DNA from: Ceratothoa steindachneri
Taxonomy: Eukaryota; Arthropoda; Malacostraca; Isopoda; Cymothoidae
Length of the DNA: 64,000 nt
Direction of reading: 5' to 3'
NCBI GenBank assembly: GCA_963969495.1
Contig: OZ018328.1
Span: 5,487,319-5,551,318, forward strand
The notes under the pieces are model-generated. The model was not told where the DNA came from. It did not search any database and saw only the letters and a list, made by a program, of their open reading frames with translations. Shown here one piece after another: positions 10,565 to 22,234 of this stretch (positions within the stretch are counted from its first letter, which is position 1; every line of letters begins with the position of its first letter). A program made the position numbers and the translations under genes.

Positions 10565-10799
10565 GTATGGTTAATTGCCGGAAGGAGAGTCCCGATTCGG
10601 CCCGATCTTACGACGACTGCCACGTTATACTATCAGTCACCACTGAAAAATAGAAGCCGCTCGGTCTTAAAACCTTTATCAAATCACTAATTTCCCCAAA
10701 GACACGAGTGTTTATGGCAACAAGTGCCTAACGTTTCGTTAGTGAATAAATGTCCTAGCGTAGCTGGGGTCTAAGAGGTGTACAGGGGAGGGTAAATTC

Positions 10800-11700
10800 C
10801 AATTATATCCTAGTATGTTGATAGAAGATAACAGCCATTGTATATCATGGTTTTGATGTTGATCCTCGAACTGTCTGGCCGAGCAGCGTCGAGATCGTGA
10901 AGAAGGATATGGCCTGTACCGGAATTTCCCACAGATCCCTTAGGGAGTGCACATTGTGTTGTTGTTGGCGGCGCGTGTGATTGTATGCTTTCTTCAATTG
11001 TGTTGGGTGCGGTGTTGCATTCTTGATAGATTTCTGCGATAGCCTCACCTAGTCTCCCCTGGTGATGTTCATCTTGCAACCTGGCTGGATGGACTTTTGT
11101 CCTGTCGAGGATCGGCGGATATCAGGGGGCTGTGATTGCAGCAGGGTGTTTCTGGAAACTGGTTTGAGGTGGGAGAGTTTACAGTTTATCTCCGATCTAG
11201 AATAAATTAAGTGTTTTAATGTTTCTTGGTGGGAGTCGGTGTTCGGCCATGTAGTGTTGTCGGTACTAGTATTTGTATGCCTCGTGTCAAGTGATCTTTG
11301 ACCTGCGCAGCCTTTGATTGTTACTACGGCTTTTTCTATGATTTTGAGAGTGTTGAGAAATCTTTGAGAGGTTAGGGGTCCATTCAGGGTTTTCAGGGTC
11401 AATTTGTTAGCGAATTAATTGTTGCTGAGGTTGTGGAGGGGAATGGCATTGAAAGCTTTGCTGTTGTCTAGAGTTAGTTATAAGCAATGTTCTGTGTGGC
11501 TGTGTTTTGGTTGATGCCATCAAAAATTCTTTGTCGTAGGTCTAAGAAGTGGTTGAGTTTAGCCAATATTTTGCCTGTCTTTTTATTTTATATAATTTTG
11601 TTGTTTATTTGCATTTCTAGAGCTTTTATTTCATGAGGTGTTTTGCGTGATTGTTGTTGAGTTGTTTTAATGTGTCACGTTGTCTGATGAGGCCATGAAA
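10800..11700 (-). pseudogene. Decayed LINE ORF2 fragment (RT / C-terminal)
   Basis: Read on the minus strand, this holds broken pieces resembling a LINE ORF2. Near 11400-11560 there is NSKAFNAIPLHNLS-like sequence (RT motif A region) with stops. TLKTLNGPLTSQRFLN follows, and a C-terminal part contains LRDLWEIPVQAISFF near 10900. I recognise the last motif from C-termini of RNase H-bearing LINEs. Family and borders are uncertain. It lies in the long intron downstream of the CLEC16A exons. Confidence 0.45.
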
Positions 11701-12559
11701 TTCTAATGTGCAATTAGGGTAGTGTTTTACTGTCCCCTCTTGGCGTGTTTGTTGTCTGTGGGTGTTTTCAGAAGATAATGGGTGGTAGAGGGCATGATGG
11801 GGAATGTGTATGAAAGTGGGTTCAGTAGGGTGAAGTTGTCTGCCTGACTGGGAGCGGCGCGGCCACCAGGTTCGAGTGCCCAGAGGAAGGCCTGGCTCAG
11901 TCTGTTGACTTCAATCTCTTTGACTGTCCCTGGGGAACCTGATGCGTTGTTCCCCTTATCTCTCTATGCACTCTTTTTTTCTGAATATCCCTTCCTTATT
12001 TCTCATGTCACATTCTAGAGGTTATGAGATTTATAACAAACCCCTTTTAGTGCCCGTAGGCTTGAGAGGCCTTGGGCTACGAATAATGAGAAGTGCAGTT
12101 TTGCCATAATAACCCCCTTCATGTGCTTATTGGACTGACCCTGCGCCTGTTCTCGGGTGATTAAGCCTGTATTCTCTAAGGTAGCTGTCTTTACAACCTT
12201 GTTGGCTACCAGGCCATCTAAAATTCTGGAGTTCCGTCTCTGGTTCTGTCACATGACATCTTCAAATCCTTGCCGTCTTGTTAAAGAACCGTACAAGCTA
12301 CTAAAGGATTCCGCTTCTCAGCACCAGCCTCTCTGGCTGCTCAGTTTGGAGCAGCGACCGTCCATTGGCCGACTTCTGGTCAGTGTGCCTCGCTTTACAG
12401 GGTGTGAACACCACTCTTTTAATGCAACTCGAGTTGGAGCTCCCCAGATCTGAGAAGGAAGTGGTTGGACCTGAGATATAGCCCACCAACCTTCCTTTTC
12501 TCTTTATGGTTGCACCCTTAATTGGAAAAGAGGTTTCCCCATAACTACTTTTTGAGCCT
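11701..12559. other. Intergenic or intronic, no gene seen
   Basis: No convincing coding sequence. A GC-rich patch near 11845-11960 contains GGTTCGAGTGCC, which resembles a pol III B box, but no matching A box or tRNA fold was found. The sequence from about 12440 on may already be diverged family A 5' region. Confidence 0.4.
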
Positions 12560-14955
12560 CCCCCAGGTAGCTCCATCTGACAAAAGGAGGTACCCCCTTA
12601 TGCTTTATCAAAGGGCCCTCCAAACTTTGTCAGGGAGAGGTGGCTTCCACCTCTCCTATGTCTTAGGGTCAGGGAGCTTAACCCCCTTTTCAACAGAATA
12701 AACCCATGGCGAAGCGAGACAAAAGGGCCTGTCGAGACCCACTGAGCAGAACAATTGGCGCTGACCCCACTGCCCCCCCCCCCCCTCCAGCACATTCAAT
12801 GCACGTTGTGATGTCGCTGAAGGGCGCCGACTGGATTTTACCTCCATAGGCAGAGAACCTTTCAACAACTGGCTTACGGACACCGCTCCTGGTCCGGACG
12901 ATGTCCCGTATGCCCTGCTTCGACACCCGGGTGAGCGAAGCGGGTCCTTCCTGTTAGATTTGGACAAACGGTATTCTTCCAGATTCTTCGCTTTTTGCAA
13001 ACCGGGAAAAGATCAATCTAGCCCTGTCAGTTTTCCCCACTCTCTCTAACCTGTGTGTGCAAGTTGATGAAATTAGTAAATATTAGATTAGCCGTTTTCC
13101 TGGACAGCGGAGGCCACTTGTCTTCGGCACAGTGTAGCTTCAACAAGTTCTACTCCATGTCTGATGCTCTGCTCCGACTGGAAAATGCCGTCTGTGAGGC
13201 CTTCCTTCGTAGACAGCAGGACATCAGTGTTTTTCGATCTGGAGAATACCTATGATACTGCATGCTGATACAGTACGATGGGGGCGTGGGGACGCCTCCC
13301 AATCCTTATTGCGAGATCGTTGATTCCGTATACGGGTGGGAGGAACCCTCTCTGGCCAATTGAGCAGAAAGAGGGTGTCCAGCAGGGAAGCTTCCTCGGT
13401 GTCAAATTCTGCCCTGAGCATCAACGGTATCCCCTCGGTGCTGCCAGGAGATGTTCTCGCTACTCTCTACGTGAACAACCTTTAGGTCTTTTTTGGTGCA
13501 GCCCAGAGGAACTCTGGAGCTTTGCATGCAACAGGCATTGAACCGCATCTCTCACTATGACGAAGCTCGCAGGTTTCGGCTTTCCTTGCCCAAAACTAAG
13601 TTGGTACAATTCTGCCACCATCAACGGTCCATCCCAACCTGGACTTTGTCCTAAACGGGGTTTGCCTAGAGGTGGTGTATTCGCACCGTTTCCTTGGTCT
13701 CTTTTTTTTTTCCGACCGACGCCTCACCTGGGAGGCTCATATTTGCAATCTTAGGGTCTCTTGTACCTGCACCATTAACATTCTTCTTTCTGTGACGTTC
13801 AGCACCAAGGGTGCTGATAGATCTACTGCCTTACTTTTCTACCGATCCTTTGTTCGTTCGAAGCTCGACTATGGATGCAAGTTTTACGCATCCGCAGCCA
13901 AGCGTGTATTGTGCAAGGTTGACTCGATCCACCGCACCGGTCACTGCCTGGCGACCGGTGCCTTCCACTCGCCCCCATTGAGAGCCTACTTGTCGATGAC
14001 AGGGAGAAACCACTCGCTCTGCGCGTCGCTATCGGCTCTCACTCCATCCGCGGTCGATCTTGACGGTGCCTATGCCGTCGAAAGATGCCAGTCATACCCT
14101 AAACCCTTTGGGTTTAGGGGCTAGGAAGCTCCTTTGAGATCTCAGTGTCCCCCTCCTGTCAGGGGCGCTTCTGGTTCTGCCCAGGATGCCACCCTGGAGG
14201 GTACCATCTTTAACTATTTGTCGCCATGCCTCTGGTACCAAAGCTTCTCCAGCAATGGGAGCATTGCGTTTGGCCTTTTGGGAGCGCACTTCGTCTCACG
14301 CTGAATCCGTGCCAGTGTCCACAGATGGCTCCAAGTCCCAGGAGGTAGAGTCATATTCTACCAGATCACCTTTGTTTGAAGTCAGCGGGGCTCTACCAGG
14401 TGCTGCGTCAGTCTTGTCAGCCAGCTGGTTGCAATATTTCTCAGTACGGGAGATAATGCGCCCTGCCTGGTTTGGAGACCGAATTATAATGTTTAGCGAC
14501 TCACAAAGCATTCTAGAGTGCATTCCTGTCATTGGTATCTCTCCACAGCCTTTGGTTCGCCGTATCCATGATGCAACGGCTTCTGTGAGCTTGGCGGATG
14601 GATGTCAATATTATCTTTTGGTGGATTCATGGATGTATGTGAATGAGGGTGCCAAAAAGAGAGCAAGGACTGGACAACCAGACCAGGGTTTCACTCTTAC
14701 TCAGACCGACCACATAGTAGGAATCAGGACAGTCCTCTGGGCTGTGACAGCACTAGTGCACGAACCAGGTGGATTTTGAGATTATCTTAGGGTGGGTTCC
14801 TGAACATGTGGGAATTGCAATTAATGAGGGCGCCAAAGAGTCTGTGAGGACTAAGCCACCAGACCAGCATTTCACTCATCCTCACACTGCCTACATGGCA
14901 GGAATCACATCAGCTGTTCGGGCTGCCTGGCAAAGAAGCTGGGCAATAGCAGACT
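12560..14955 (+). mobile_element. LINE family A, degraded copy A2 (5' part)
   Basis: Begins with family A leader/ORF1-like sequence (GGAGAGGTGGCTTCCACCTC near 12635-12655), then jumps at about 12780 into the region just before the RT. RT remnants include a disrupted FRKF-STSDALLRLENAVC stretch (13135-13215) and VQQGSFLGV near 13380. DRRLTWEAHICNLRVSCTC follows near 13720, and RNase H remnants (VPVSTDGSKSQEV near 14310) after that. Many frameshifts and an internal deletion of the endonuclease make it inactive. The RNase H end appears twice (see repeat at 14599). It is cut at about 14955 by LINE C and continues at 17936. Confidence 0.75.
14599..14950 (+). repeat. Diverged duplication of RNase H segment in A2
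   Basis: Two adjacent copies (about 14599-14765 and 14766-14950) of the RNase H C-terminal region. Each has a NEGAKxS/R-like motif, a PDQ-F-T/HP-T stretch and GI/TS-VRA-like residues. The second reads GWVPEHVGIAINEGAKESVR. The copies differ at many positions, so the duplication is old or the halves come from different family members. Confidence 0.5.
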
Positions 14956-15235
14956 GGAATATAATAATAATAATTATAGGTATTTATAATGCGCCCTTCA
15001 GGGCTGTTAGCCCTCCCAGAGCGCAGTTTGTGTAGCGAGTGTAGAGAAAGTTTACAAGGGAGAGAAGGCAATTCTGAAGAGATGAGTCTTCAGGAGATGT
15101 TTAAAAGTAGCAAGGGAGGGAGAGGATCGGACTTCGGCAGGAAGAGCATTCCAGAGTCTAGGAGCACAAACTGAGAAGGAACGGTCACCCATCGAGCAGA
15201 GGACAGAACGAGGAGTGTTCAGGATGGGAGCGAGG

Positions 15236-16388
15236 TTAGACCGGAGTGCCCGAGGAGTTTGACGACGGGAGATAAGGTGGAGCCTTGAGGTTTAGGGCCT
15301 TGTAGGTAATGAGAAGAATTTTATAGTGGGTACAGAAGCGAATTGGTAACCAGTGTAGCTCCTTTAACAGAGGCTTCGAAGGAGAGAACCTGAGGCGGCG
15401 AAGGAGGAGCCGGGCAGCATAGTTTTGAACTAGTTGTAGGGGGCGAAGTGACGAAGAAGGGAGATTCACTAGAAGGAATTGCAGTAGTCTAAGCATGAGG
15501 TGACGAAGGCATGAATAGCAGTCTCAAGGCTTCGTCGATCAAAATGGGATCGAACACGTGAGAAGTTGCGGAGGAAATCGAGGGAAGACTTACAGATACG
15601 ATGGATGTGCGGTTTAAACGAGAGTTGCTCGTCGAAAATAACACCAAGATTACTGATGGCATCAGAGAAGGCGACATTGGTCTCCCCAAGGTTAAGGAAG
15701 GGGAAGACAGCTTTAGATTTCTCCACCATTGAAGTGGTACCAACAAGAAGAACTTCAGTTTTATTTATCGTGGTTAAGTTTGAGAAATTTGGCAGACAGC
15801 CATTCATTTATGGAGGTGTAGGCTGAAAGGAGCTCAGTAATTGATTAAGAGAAGGACACAGGGGATAAGGAAAGGTATATATGAGAAGGGAGCCAAGAGG
15901 AAGTAAGTCGATGCGAAAGAGGAGGGGACCAAGGACTGAGCCCTGAGGCACCCCAAAATGAATGGACGGGGGCTCAGAGGAGAGGTTATCGTGCGCGACC
16001 GACTGAGTGCGGGAGGAGAGGTATGAGCAGAGCCAATCAAGTGCAGTGCCCGAGAGACGAAGGAAAGTGTGAAGACGATCAAGGAGGTCAGTGTGGTCGA
16101 TGGTGTCGAGGTGAGGTCTCGGAGGACTAGAATGGACGTACAACCCCTATCGGCTGCTCTACGTAAACCGTCTGAAACATTAAGAAGAGCAGTTTCAGCA
16201 GAATGCTTCGCTTTGTACCCCGATTGGTACGTTTCATCGATATTGCAGTTAAAAACATGGTTATCAAGGCAAGAAAAAATCACTCTCTCGAGGATCTTAG
16301 AGATGAATGGAAGCTGTGAGATAGGGCAATAGCTAGATGGTTCAGAGAGGTTAAGGTGTTTTTTTAATGATAGGTCGAATTGAGGCAT
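15236..16388 (-). pseudogene. LINE C reverse transcriptase, broken
   Basis: Pieces in several minus-strand frames. Visible in order: KHLNLSEPSSYCPISQLPFI and SKILERVIFS (fingers), YQSGYKAKHSAETALLNVSD, LVLRDLTS (degraded motif A), DWLCSYLSSRTQ, FGVPQGSVLGPLLFRI (motif B), then LGVIFDEQLSFKPHIHRICK and a C-terminal LQLVQNYAARLLLRR. Motif C (FADD type) was not located intact. The style of these motifs fits the CR1/L2/Rex assemblage. Frameshifts and stops show it is dead. Confidence 0.75.
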
Positions 16389-17160
16389 GTTTGAAGGAAG
16401 AGGGAACTACCCCTGTGGCATTGAAATGTTAATCAGATGAAGAATCAGTGGGAGGACAGCAGAGAGAATTTGGATGGAAAGACGTCATTAGGGGATCCAG
16501 ATTTGTTAGAGCGTGAGATCAGGGTAGTTACTTCCTCAGAGGACGTTAAGCGGCAATGGAGTATGGTCGGGGAGAACAGCATGGGCTTGTTCAAATGACT
16601 GCGGTAGTACGGCGCGAAGGTTAATAACTTTATCAGAGAAAAAAATAGAAAGAGTAAAGGGGTTTATGTGGGGATAGGTGGGCGAAATGGAGCTAGGCGA
16701 GGAAAGACCAGAGAGGAGACGAAAGATAGTCCGAGGGTCATTCTTGCTCTCAGACAAAAGTTTGCGTAAACGAGCCACGTGTGCTGATTTTAATTTGGAA
16801 GAATAAGTCGAAGTAACAAGGCGATAGGAAAGTGAGAGGGAGGTCGTGTCCTGCCCACGGGAGCCTGCTTTATGAAGGGCTCATTCATGAACACATATGG
16901 ACCTTGAATGAACGAGTTCCATGGTGAACCAAGGGGCACGGTGATGGCGGTTTGAAGGGAGTGATAAGTGGTCGTGCGAGTAATGATTGGTGCAGACAGT
17001 TTAAGGTTTGGTCAGGTGAAGCAGTAGTATCAATACGAGCTACGCTAGAAACAACGTCGTTATAGAGAGTAGTAGTATCAATTGACGATAGTCGCCGGAA
17101 AACAGTAGGAACTCGGGACGAGGTAGGTCTAGGGAATATAGAATTTAAAATTGACCGAGA

Positions 17161-17538
17161 AGTGGTCTGAAATCGTATTAGAAAGGTCAGTTACTGTTAG
17201 ATTAGAGATATGGAGGTTCAAGATGACTCAAGTCCAGGGTATTACCATGTATGTGTGTTGGGGATAACATGTTGTATAAGAGAGAAGAGGTCGATGATAT
17301 CAATGCGCGAAAAGTCTCATTGTGGCTAGGAAGATTGAAGTCACCGAGAAGTGGTCTGAAATCGTATTAGAAAGGTCAGTTACTGTTAGATTAGAGATAT
17401 GGAGGTTCGAGATGACTCAAGTCCAGGGTATTACCATGTATGTGTGTTGGGGATAACATGTTGTATAAGAGAGAAGAGGTCGATGATATCAATGCGCGAA
17501 AAGTCTCATTGTGGCTAGGAAGATTGAAGTCACCGAGA
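17161..17538 (-). repeat. Near-identical 189-bp tandem duplication within LINE C
   Basis: AGTGGTCTGAAATCG... recurs at 17350 with an offset of 189 bp. The two units differ at very few positions (GGTTCAAG versus GGTTCGAG). The duplication lies in the LINE C endonuclease region, so it arose after insertion or in the source copy, and recently relative to the decay of the element. Confidence 0.85.
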
Positions 17539-17795
17539 ATAAGGAGAGAACCAGTAGAGGATAGGTCGGAGAGTAGGTTACTGAACTCCTCAAGAAATAA
17601 GGCTGGAGATGAGCTGGGAGGGCAGTAAAGGACCACAATAGGCAGAGCTGGTACAGCACGTGAGACAGCAATGAGAGCCTCAAATGAGGCTAGAGGGGGG
17701 CAGGGGAGAAGAATGAGTTGGAAATCAGTGCAACTCCCCCCCTCCATGGTGGTTTGGAGGAACATGCAGGAAAGAATGACCCGGAGGGGTTGCAA
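17391..17795 (-). pseudogene. LINE C endonuclease fragment
   Basis: Minus-strand open stretch with VVLYCPPSSSPALFLEEFSN, LLILGDFNLPSHNETFRALI (Asp/Asn motif of APE-type endonucleases) and THIHGNTLDL. These are the middle motifs of a LINE endonuclease. The SDH motif is not in this frame, and the duplication at 17161-17538 disturbs the downstream part. Confidence 0.7.
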
Positions 17796-17935
17796 GGGCA
17801 GTGCGACTCAAGCTAGGTTTCTGTAAAGCCAAGGAAGGAAATATAATGTTCCGTTCCATTGCACCACCAATGTTTTTATTGACATACCTCACAATGCTGA
17901 TTTCTGCCCTCTTTGAATCATGCACACTCACTGAA

Positions 17936-18350
17936 TGCAGCGCCATTTGTGTCCCAGAAGGTTTAGCACATTCTTGTTGAATGTCACAGTTGTTGTGGGA
18001 TCTTTAGGCACATTACCTGTCGAAGGTACCAGGATGGCTACCCCTTGTCCTTTGTGCTTTGGATGGATTCATGCACACATACTCGTGGACTTTATGGAGG
18101 AGGCTAGCCCCCTCCTCTATGTTGGTAAACATTCTTCGTTTTCAGGCGCATACTTTGGTGCTGGGAAAGGCGGGCTGCCCCATGATGCAGGAGTGTGCCT
18201 TGCCGCCGCATTCTTGACTTGCTTTTATTTTTCTTTGGGCTCGGTTTTGCTGTTTTATTTTTGCTTTTTTTATATATATATATAATTTAGCGTAGCATTT
18301 TTTATGGCAGATTATGCCCCTATAGGCAGCCACTGACAGTAATCCTCAAT
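17936..18350 (+). mobile_element. LINE family A copy A2, 3' part after LINE C
   Basis: Sequence resembling the C-terminal Cys-His region (CACATTCTTGTTGAATGTC near 17968) and the family A 3' UTR end (GGCAGATTATGCCCCTATAG near 18305). It continues copy A2 on the far side of the LINE C insertion. Confidence 0.6.
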
Positions 18351-18620
18351 TAAGGTTGAACATGTGATGAGAAAATGGAGATCCACACTTACAATCCTCC
18401 TCACATTCGACCTTGATAGGCTCACTGGGTCTTTGAGAGTTGGTTAGTATCGCTACCGTGTTAAGGCATTCATGCTGTGGAGCATACTTTAAGAGGGACC
18501 AAAGAATTGGTCCTCTCACTACCTACATGGTCTAGGACTTCCTACTCTCAATTTTTTTTAAAAGCACCTCCCTGCTCCTGTCCCCTCCAGGCCTACGAGC
18601 TCGGTAGCCACCTTGTCCAT

Positions 18621-18990
18621 TAAGAACCCTCATGCCCAGCAGGCTAGGCTGTTTATTTTAAACTCTAGCCACCCTGTAGTACAAGAGAAATAGAGCTGTC
18701 ACTCAGTCCCAAGTGGATATGACACAACCACCACACCTGGATACAATCCTAGAGTGTTAGGTTACGCTGCATTTGAACTCACTTCCTAGCTGTTGCATGC
18801 GCCGTTAGCCAGAGGGGTGCTAGAAAAATTCCTGTAGCATGCAACAGCTTCCTTCCACTCTAACCTGGTCCCTTGGGACAGCCTCACAGCAAGCGAGACC
18901 TCACTTAATTGTGAATACATTGGCATGGCCTCCAGCAGAAGCTGTAGGATCAAAGCATTCTCTCTAATTTGTTCCCAGGGGGCTATTAAC
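18621..18990 (+). mobile_element. Short non-autonomous repeat, copy 1
   Basis: Homologous, in reverse orientation, to 29985-30465. Shared landmarks: GCTGTTTATTTTAAACTCTA, GATATGACAC, GTTGCATG, and CCTCCACTCTAA versus TTCCACTCTAACC. No coding capacity. Ends resemble CCCAGCAG... and ...CCCAGGGGGC, suggesting short imperfect terminal inverted repeats. Confidence 0.55.
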
Positions 18991-19236
18991 ATCAACTGCC
19001 TAAATGATGAATTTATAAAAATCCAAACAAATCCTAATATACAATGGCTACTCCAACTGAGAATTTGAAAGAATATGGAAAATCCTAAATTCCCAATTTG
19101 AGGTAAAGGACAAAAATTTAAAACGAGACCACTCTACTACAAGCATAAGATGAAGAATGCCTACAGAACAGATAAACGAATACAGGATAATGTAAAAAAA
19201 CAATTAGCCCAGAAGCAGACTACATATCTACCAAGG

Positions 19237-20091
19237 TTGAGTCATAAGTAATTTCCATTTTTGTGAAATATATTTATTCATGAATAGCTGAACAATTAAA
19301 TAATTTCAATTAATAGTATATTTGCCATTTTTGTCATCACCTCTTGCCATTTAGCAGGTAGCTTGTTCATTCCTCTAAGGTAAAATTCAGCCAGTTTGAG
19401 TTAAGGAAGTGGTCCATGAACATTTTTACCTCATCTACTTCAGAAGATTTTTTACTAGTTAAAGCACTTTGTAGTAAACAAAAAACATAAAAATCACTTT
19501 GGAGCAAGTCTGGTGAATATGATGGATGGATGAGGTAGAACAGACCAGCCTAAGTCCAGTAGTTTTTCTGCATGATTCTCGCTGTAAGTGGTCTTGAAGA
19601 AACACATTGTTTCTCCCTTTGATGAGTGGAGGGCATTTTTTTAAAAGATTTTCCTGCACACATTACAGCTGATGAGTATGTTTGCATTCCATCAGTTCTC
19701 AAAAAAAAAGACATCTTCATCAAAGTCTGATCATCCTGTTCTTGGTTCATTTGTCAATGATTGATCCCCAAAATGAAAAGCAATTTTGGACTTGGTGATC
19801 AGTAATGGCACCTTGTTCATAAACACTACAAATTGGCTTTGCTCTTATGAAGCATTTTTTGTTATTTTTAGACTCCCACAACATCAGATATCGAATAGGC
19901 ACTTTTAGTCTTTCCATTTTAGAGCATGATATTTTAGTTTAAATTATGATGCACACTTGTCTACTGCTGATGTAAGAATATGCTGTGAATGCTCTTTCTA
20001 AACAGATAATTTACGGTTAAGTTTAAAACTGGAAGTTCAAAATGTACCATTACATTTTGCTTCCAATAAACAGAAATTACTTACAACTCAA
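19237..20091 (-). mobile_element. Mariner-like element with terminal inverted repeats
   Basis: Left end TTGAGTCATAAGTAATTTCC; the right end, reverse-complemented, is TTGAGTTGTAAGTAATTTCT. On the minus strand near 19470-19560 the sequence reads HPSYSPDLLQSDFYVFC, matching the mariner third-Asp motif (PYSPDLxPxD). Remnants of the C-terminal FxxRGMNKLPxKWQ-type helix follow near 19330-19400. At 855 bp it is too short for a full transposase (about 345 codons plus UTRs), so it is internally deleted as well as broken. No clear flanking TA duplication remains. Confidence 0.72.
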
Positions 20092-20099
20092 TCTGATGC

Positions 20100-20470
20100 A
20101 AAAACCTAAAAGTTAGCAACCTAATGATGAAAAATAACTCCTCATCTAAACAATCCAACTTGAAAGCTACCAATGCAGTGTACAAATTCATATGCTCTCA
20201 TGAGAACTGCAAGTCTCATCCCAACAACCACTACATTGGTATGACCACTACTACTCTCAGCCGACATTTAACAATGCACCTACAGGAAGGCACAATCAAG
20301 TTGCACTATAGTGAACAACACAACCAGCAAGTCACAAGAAAAATACTAGTTGAAAACACTACTACCCTTAGAAGAAATATGGATTTTTGCCAGCTGAAAA
20401 TCCTTGAGGCTCTACTGATCAAAGAGATCACTCCTAATCTAAATACTCACTGCGCCAACTCCATTTGAGT
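20100..20470 (+). pseudogene. Penelope-like element GIY-YIG endonuclease domain
   Basis: An open stretch of 114 codons with the organisation of a GIY-YIG nuclease as found at the C-terminus of Penelope-like retroelements. In order: NAVYKFICSHENCKSH (first beta strand, Cys pair), NHYIGMTTTTLSRHLTMHL (YIG motif, catalytic Arg region and His), LHYSEQHN, FCQLKILEALLIKEITP (catalytic Glu region) and NLNTH. In the complete element this nuclease makes the target nick. No reverse transcriptase was recognised upstream; the mariner at 19237-20091 lies directly before it and may have separated the parts. Family placement within Penelope is not determined. Confidence 0.72.
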
Positions 20471-21744
20471 CTTCCAGCTCTTTTACTCTCAGTGAATGCT
20501 ACCTACATATGAGGCACAACCTACTATGAGATTAACAAAGAATGAAAAAAAAATTGTGTGGATTGGAGATGTCTCCTACCTTTGGAGCAAGGTAATACCT
20601 CAGTGTATTACTTTTTTCCTCATTCTGTCCCTTAATCTATTTATAAGCTTATTATTTCCCACAATATTTCACCCACTAGAGCAATATAACTCAACCACCA
20701 ACAAAGTTTGAGAGGCAGTTGGTATTAGGTTACAGTGAATCCCTGTAGGAGACCCAGTTATTGAGCCAGTTAGTGGCCATGAGCCCTAACCCAACTATGG
20801 ACTGCCAGTATGATGGTTGAGGAGTGTACAAAATTATAGGTTGGAAATTTAGTAATAGGAAAAGATAGGTCAAGCTTCATACTAAAGGAAAATATCCCAC
20901 AAATTGGACACTTATTTTTTTCCAGTGAGGAACTAAAAAAAAATTTGAAAAGAGAGAAAGAAAAGTAAAGGTTGGAGTGTAAGAGGATTGCACACTGAGC
21001 AACAAGGTAAATCCCATGGCCTGATGAAGGTAAAGTGGTGGAGGAGCTTTATAGACATATGAATGGCACTCATCAAGTAAAAGATGTTGAAAGATTAGTA
21101 TTGCAAAAAAGAATAGACCCCCTCAAGAAAATAGGGCTAAACCCATCCATAACACACCAGATTATTGCCAATAGTTATGTAATTTCTAAAACAATAGATC
21201 TATGGGTAGAAATGCACATATCAGAAGAATTGAAATAGGAAATATAAAGAAGCCACACAGGAATAACTATACAACAAATCATCAAATTCACGCATGAATA
21301 TAAAATGGCAAACAAGATTGCCACCAATGGGCTTCTGACATTTAACATAAGAATTCTATGAGATAACATCAAAAAGGAATTTTTTTAATTAATTTTCAGA
21401 TGTGCTACAACAGTTGCACACGTGAGGAACACACTGTAAGGATCAGCACTTTAACTCCCCCAAAATGCTCAGGTAATGGCTAGAGGGACTGTACCTCAAC
21501 TACCAAAAAATGCCTTAATTGCCCTAGGCCCCCACTGCACACTGACAATAAATCATACAAAAAGAAAAGCAATAATAAAGAGGAAAAAGAAGCCAAAATG
21601 TAGGCAAAAATGAGCATGACTATCATATAAGGAGTAGGTTCAGACCTACTAGTATGCTGCATCCTCTATGTGAACCTGGTAAACATTAATAAACCAGGAA
21701 CCTTCGCAGAGATGCCTAACTAACTTCTGGTCAAGAATAAAATA
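20471..21744. other. No gene assigned
   Basis: AT-rich sequence that may include 3' sequence of the Penelope-like element. An open stretch at 21035-21238 has no recognisable domain. A diverged remnant of another element cannot be excluded. Confidence 0.35.
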
Positions 21745-22234
21745 AAATTGTATGGCTGAAATACAGGAAGCTGAGGGTGGTACTGAATGGGGTTGAAGTC
21801 ACAGTGCAGGGATGTTATCAGTGGCATACCTCAGAGATCAGTTCAAGGCCGATTATTCATAGTTTTATAAATGATCTCGGGGAGAGTATGCAACAGTCAA
21901 TTTTTGCTCATAGAAACAAAACTGGCAGCTCTAGTAAAAGAAGTTGAGGGTAACTTTAAAGTGCAGAGGGACTTAAATAAAGTTATTAGGTTGAGCACAA
22001 AACTGGCAGATTAATTTTAACCTTAACAATTGTAAAGTTATAATGGGAAGTAATAATAGAGAATTTACCTTTGAAAATGGATGGGCTTTGGCTGAATGTA
22101 CTCAAGGATGAAAAGGACTTAGGAGTAGTAGTAGATCAGTCACTGAGGTTTTTTATGCAGTCTATTAAGGCAAAAAATAGAGCAAATAGTGTTAGACTTC
22201 ATTAAGAGGAATTTTAGTTAAAAAAGTAAGGAGG
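21745..22234 (+). mobile_element. CR1 (LINE B) remnant, part 1
   Basis: Nucleotide similarity to the CR1 copy at about 57100-57570. It includes the GGGATGTTATCAGTGG region, the degraded ADDTKLAA region, and GTAAGGAGG at its end. It is interrupted at 22234 and resumes at 23454 in the same orientation. Confidence 0.75.

Larger units (their letters stand above)
14956..17935 (-). mobile_element. LINE family C (CR1/L2-like), minus strand
   Basis: A third LINE, inserted antisense in copy A2. Its 3' end is at the left and terminates in an AAT-type microsatellite (rev. comp. of ATAATAATAATAATTATAGG), as L2/CR1-type elements often do. RT and endonuclease pieces lie on the minus strand at 15236-16388 and 17391-17795. 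Family A sequence stops at 14955 and resumes near 17936, with a stretch of A2 missing between. Confidence 0.75.

Noticed and set aside
11845..11960. GGTTCGAGTGCC resembling a pol III B box
   Set aside because: No matching A box, no second copy and no tail; too weak for a SINE call.
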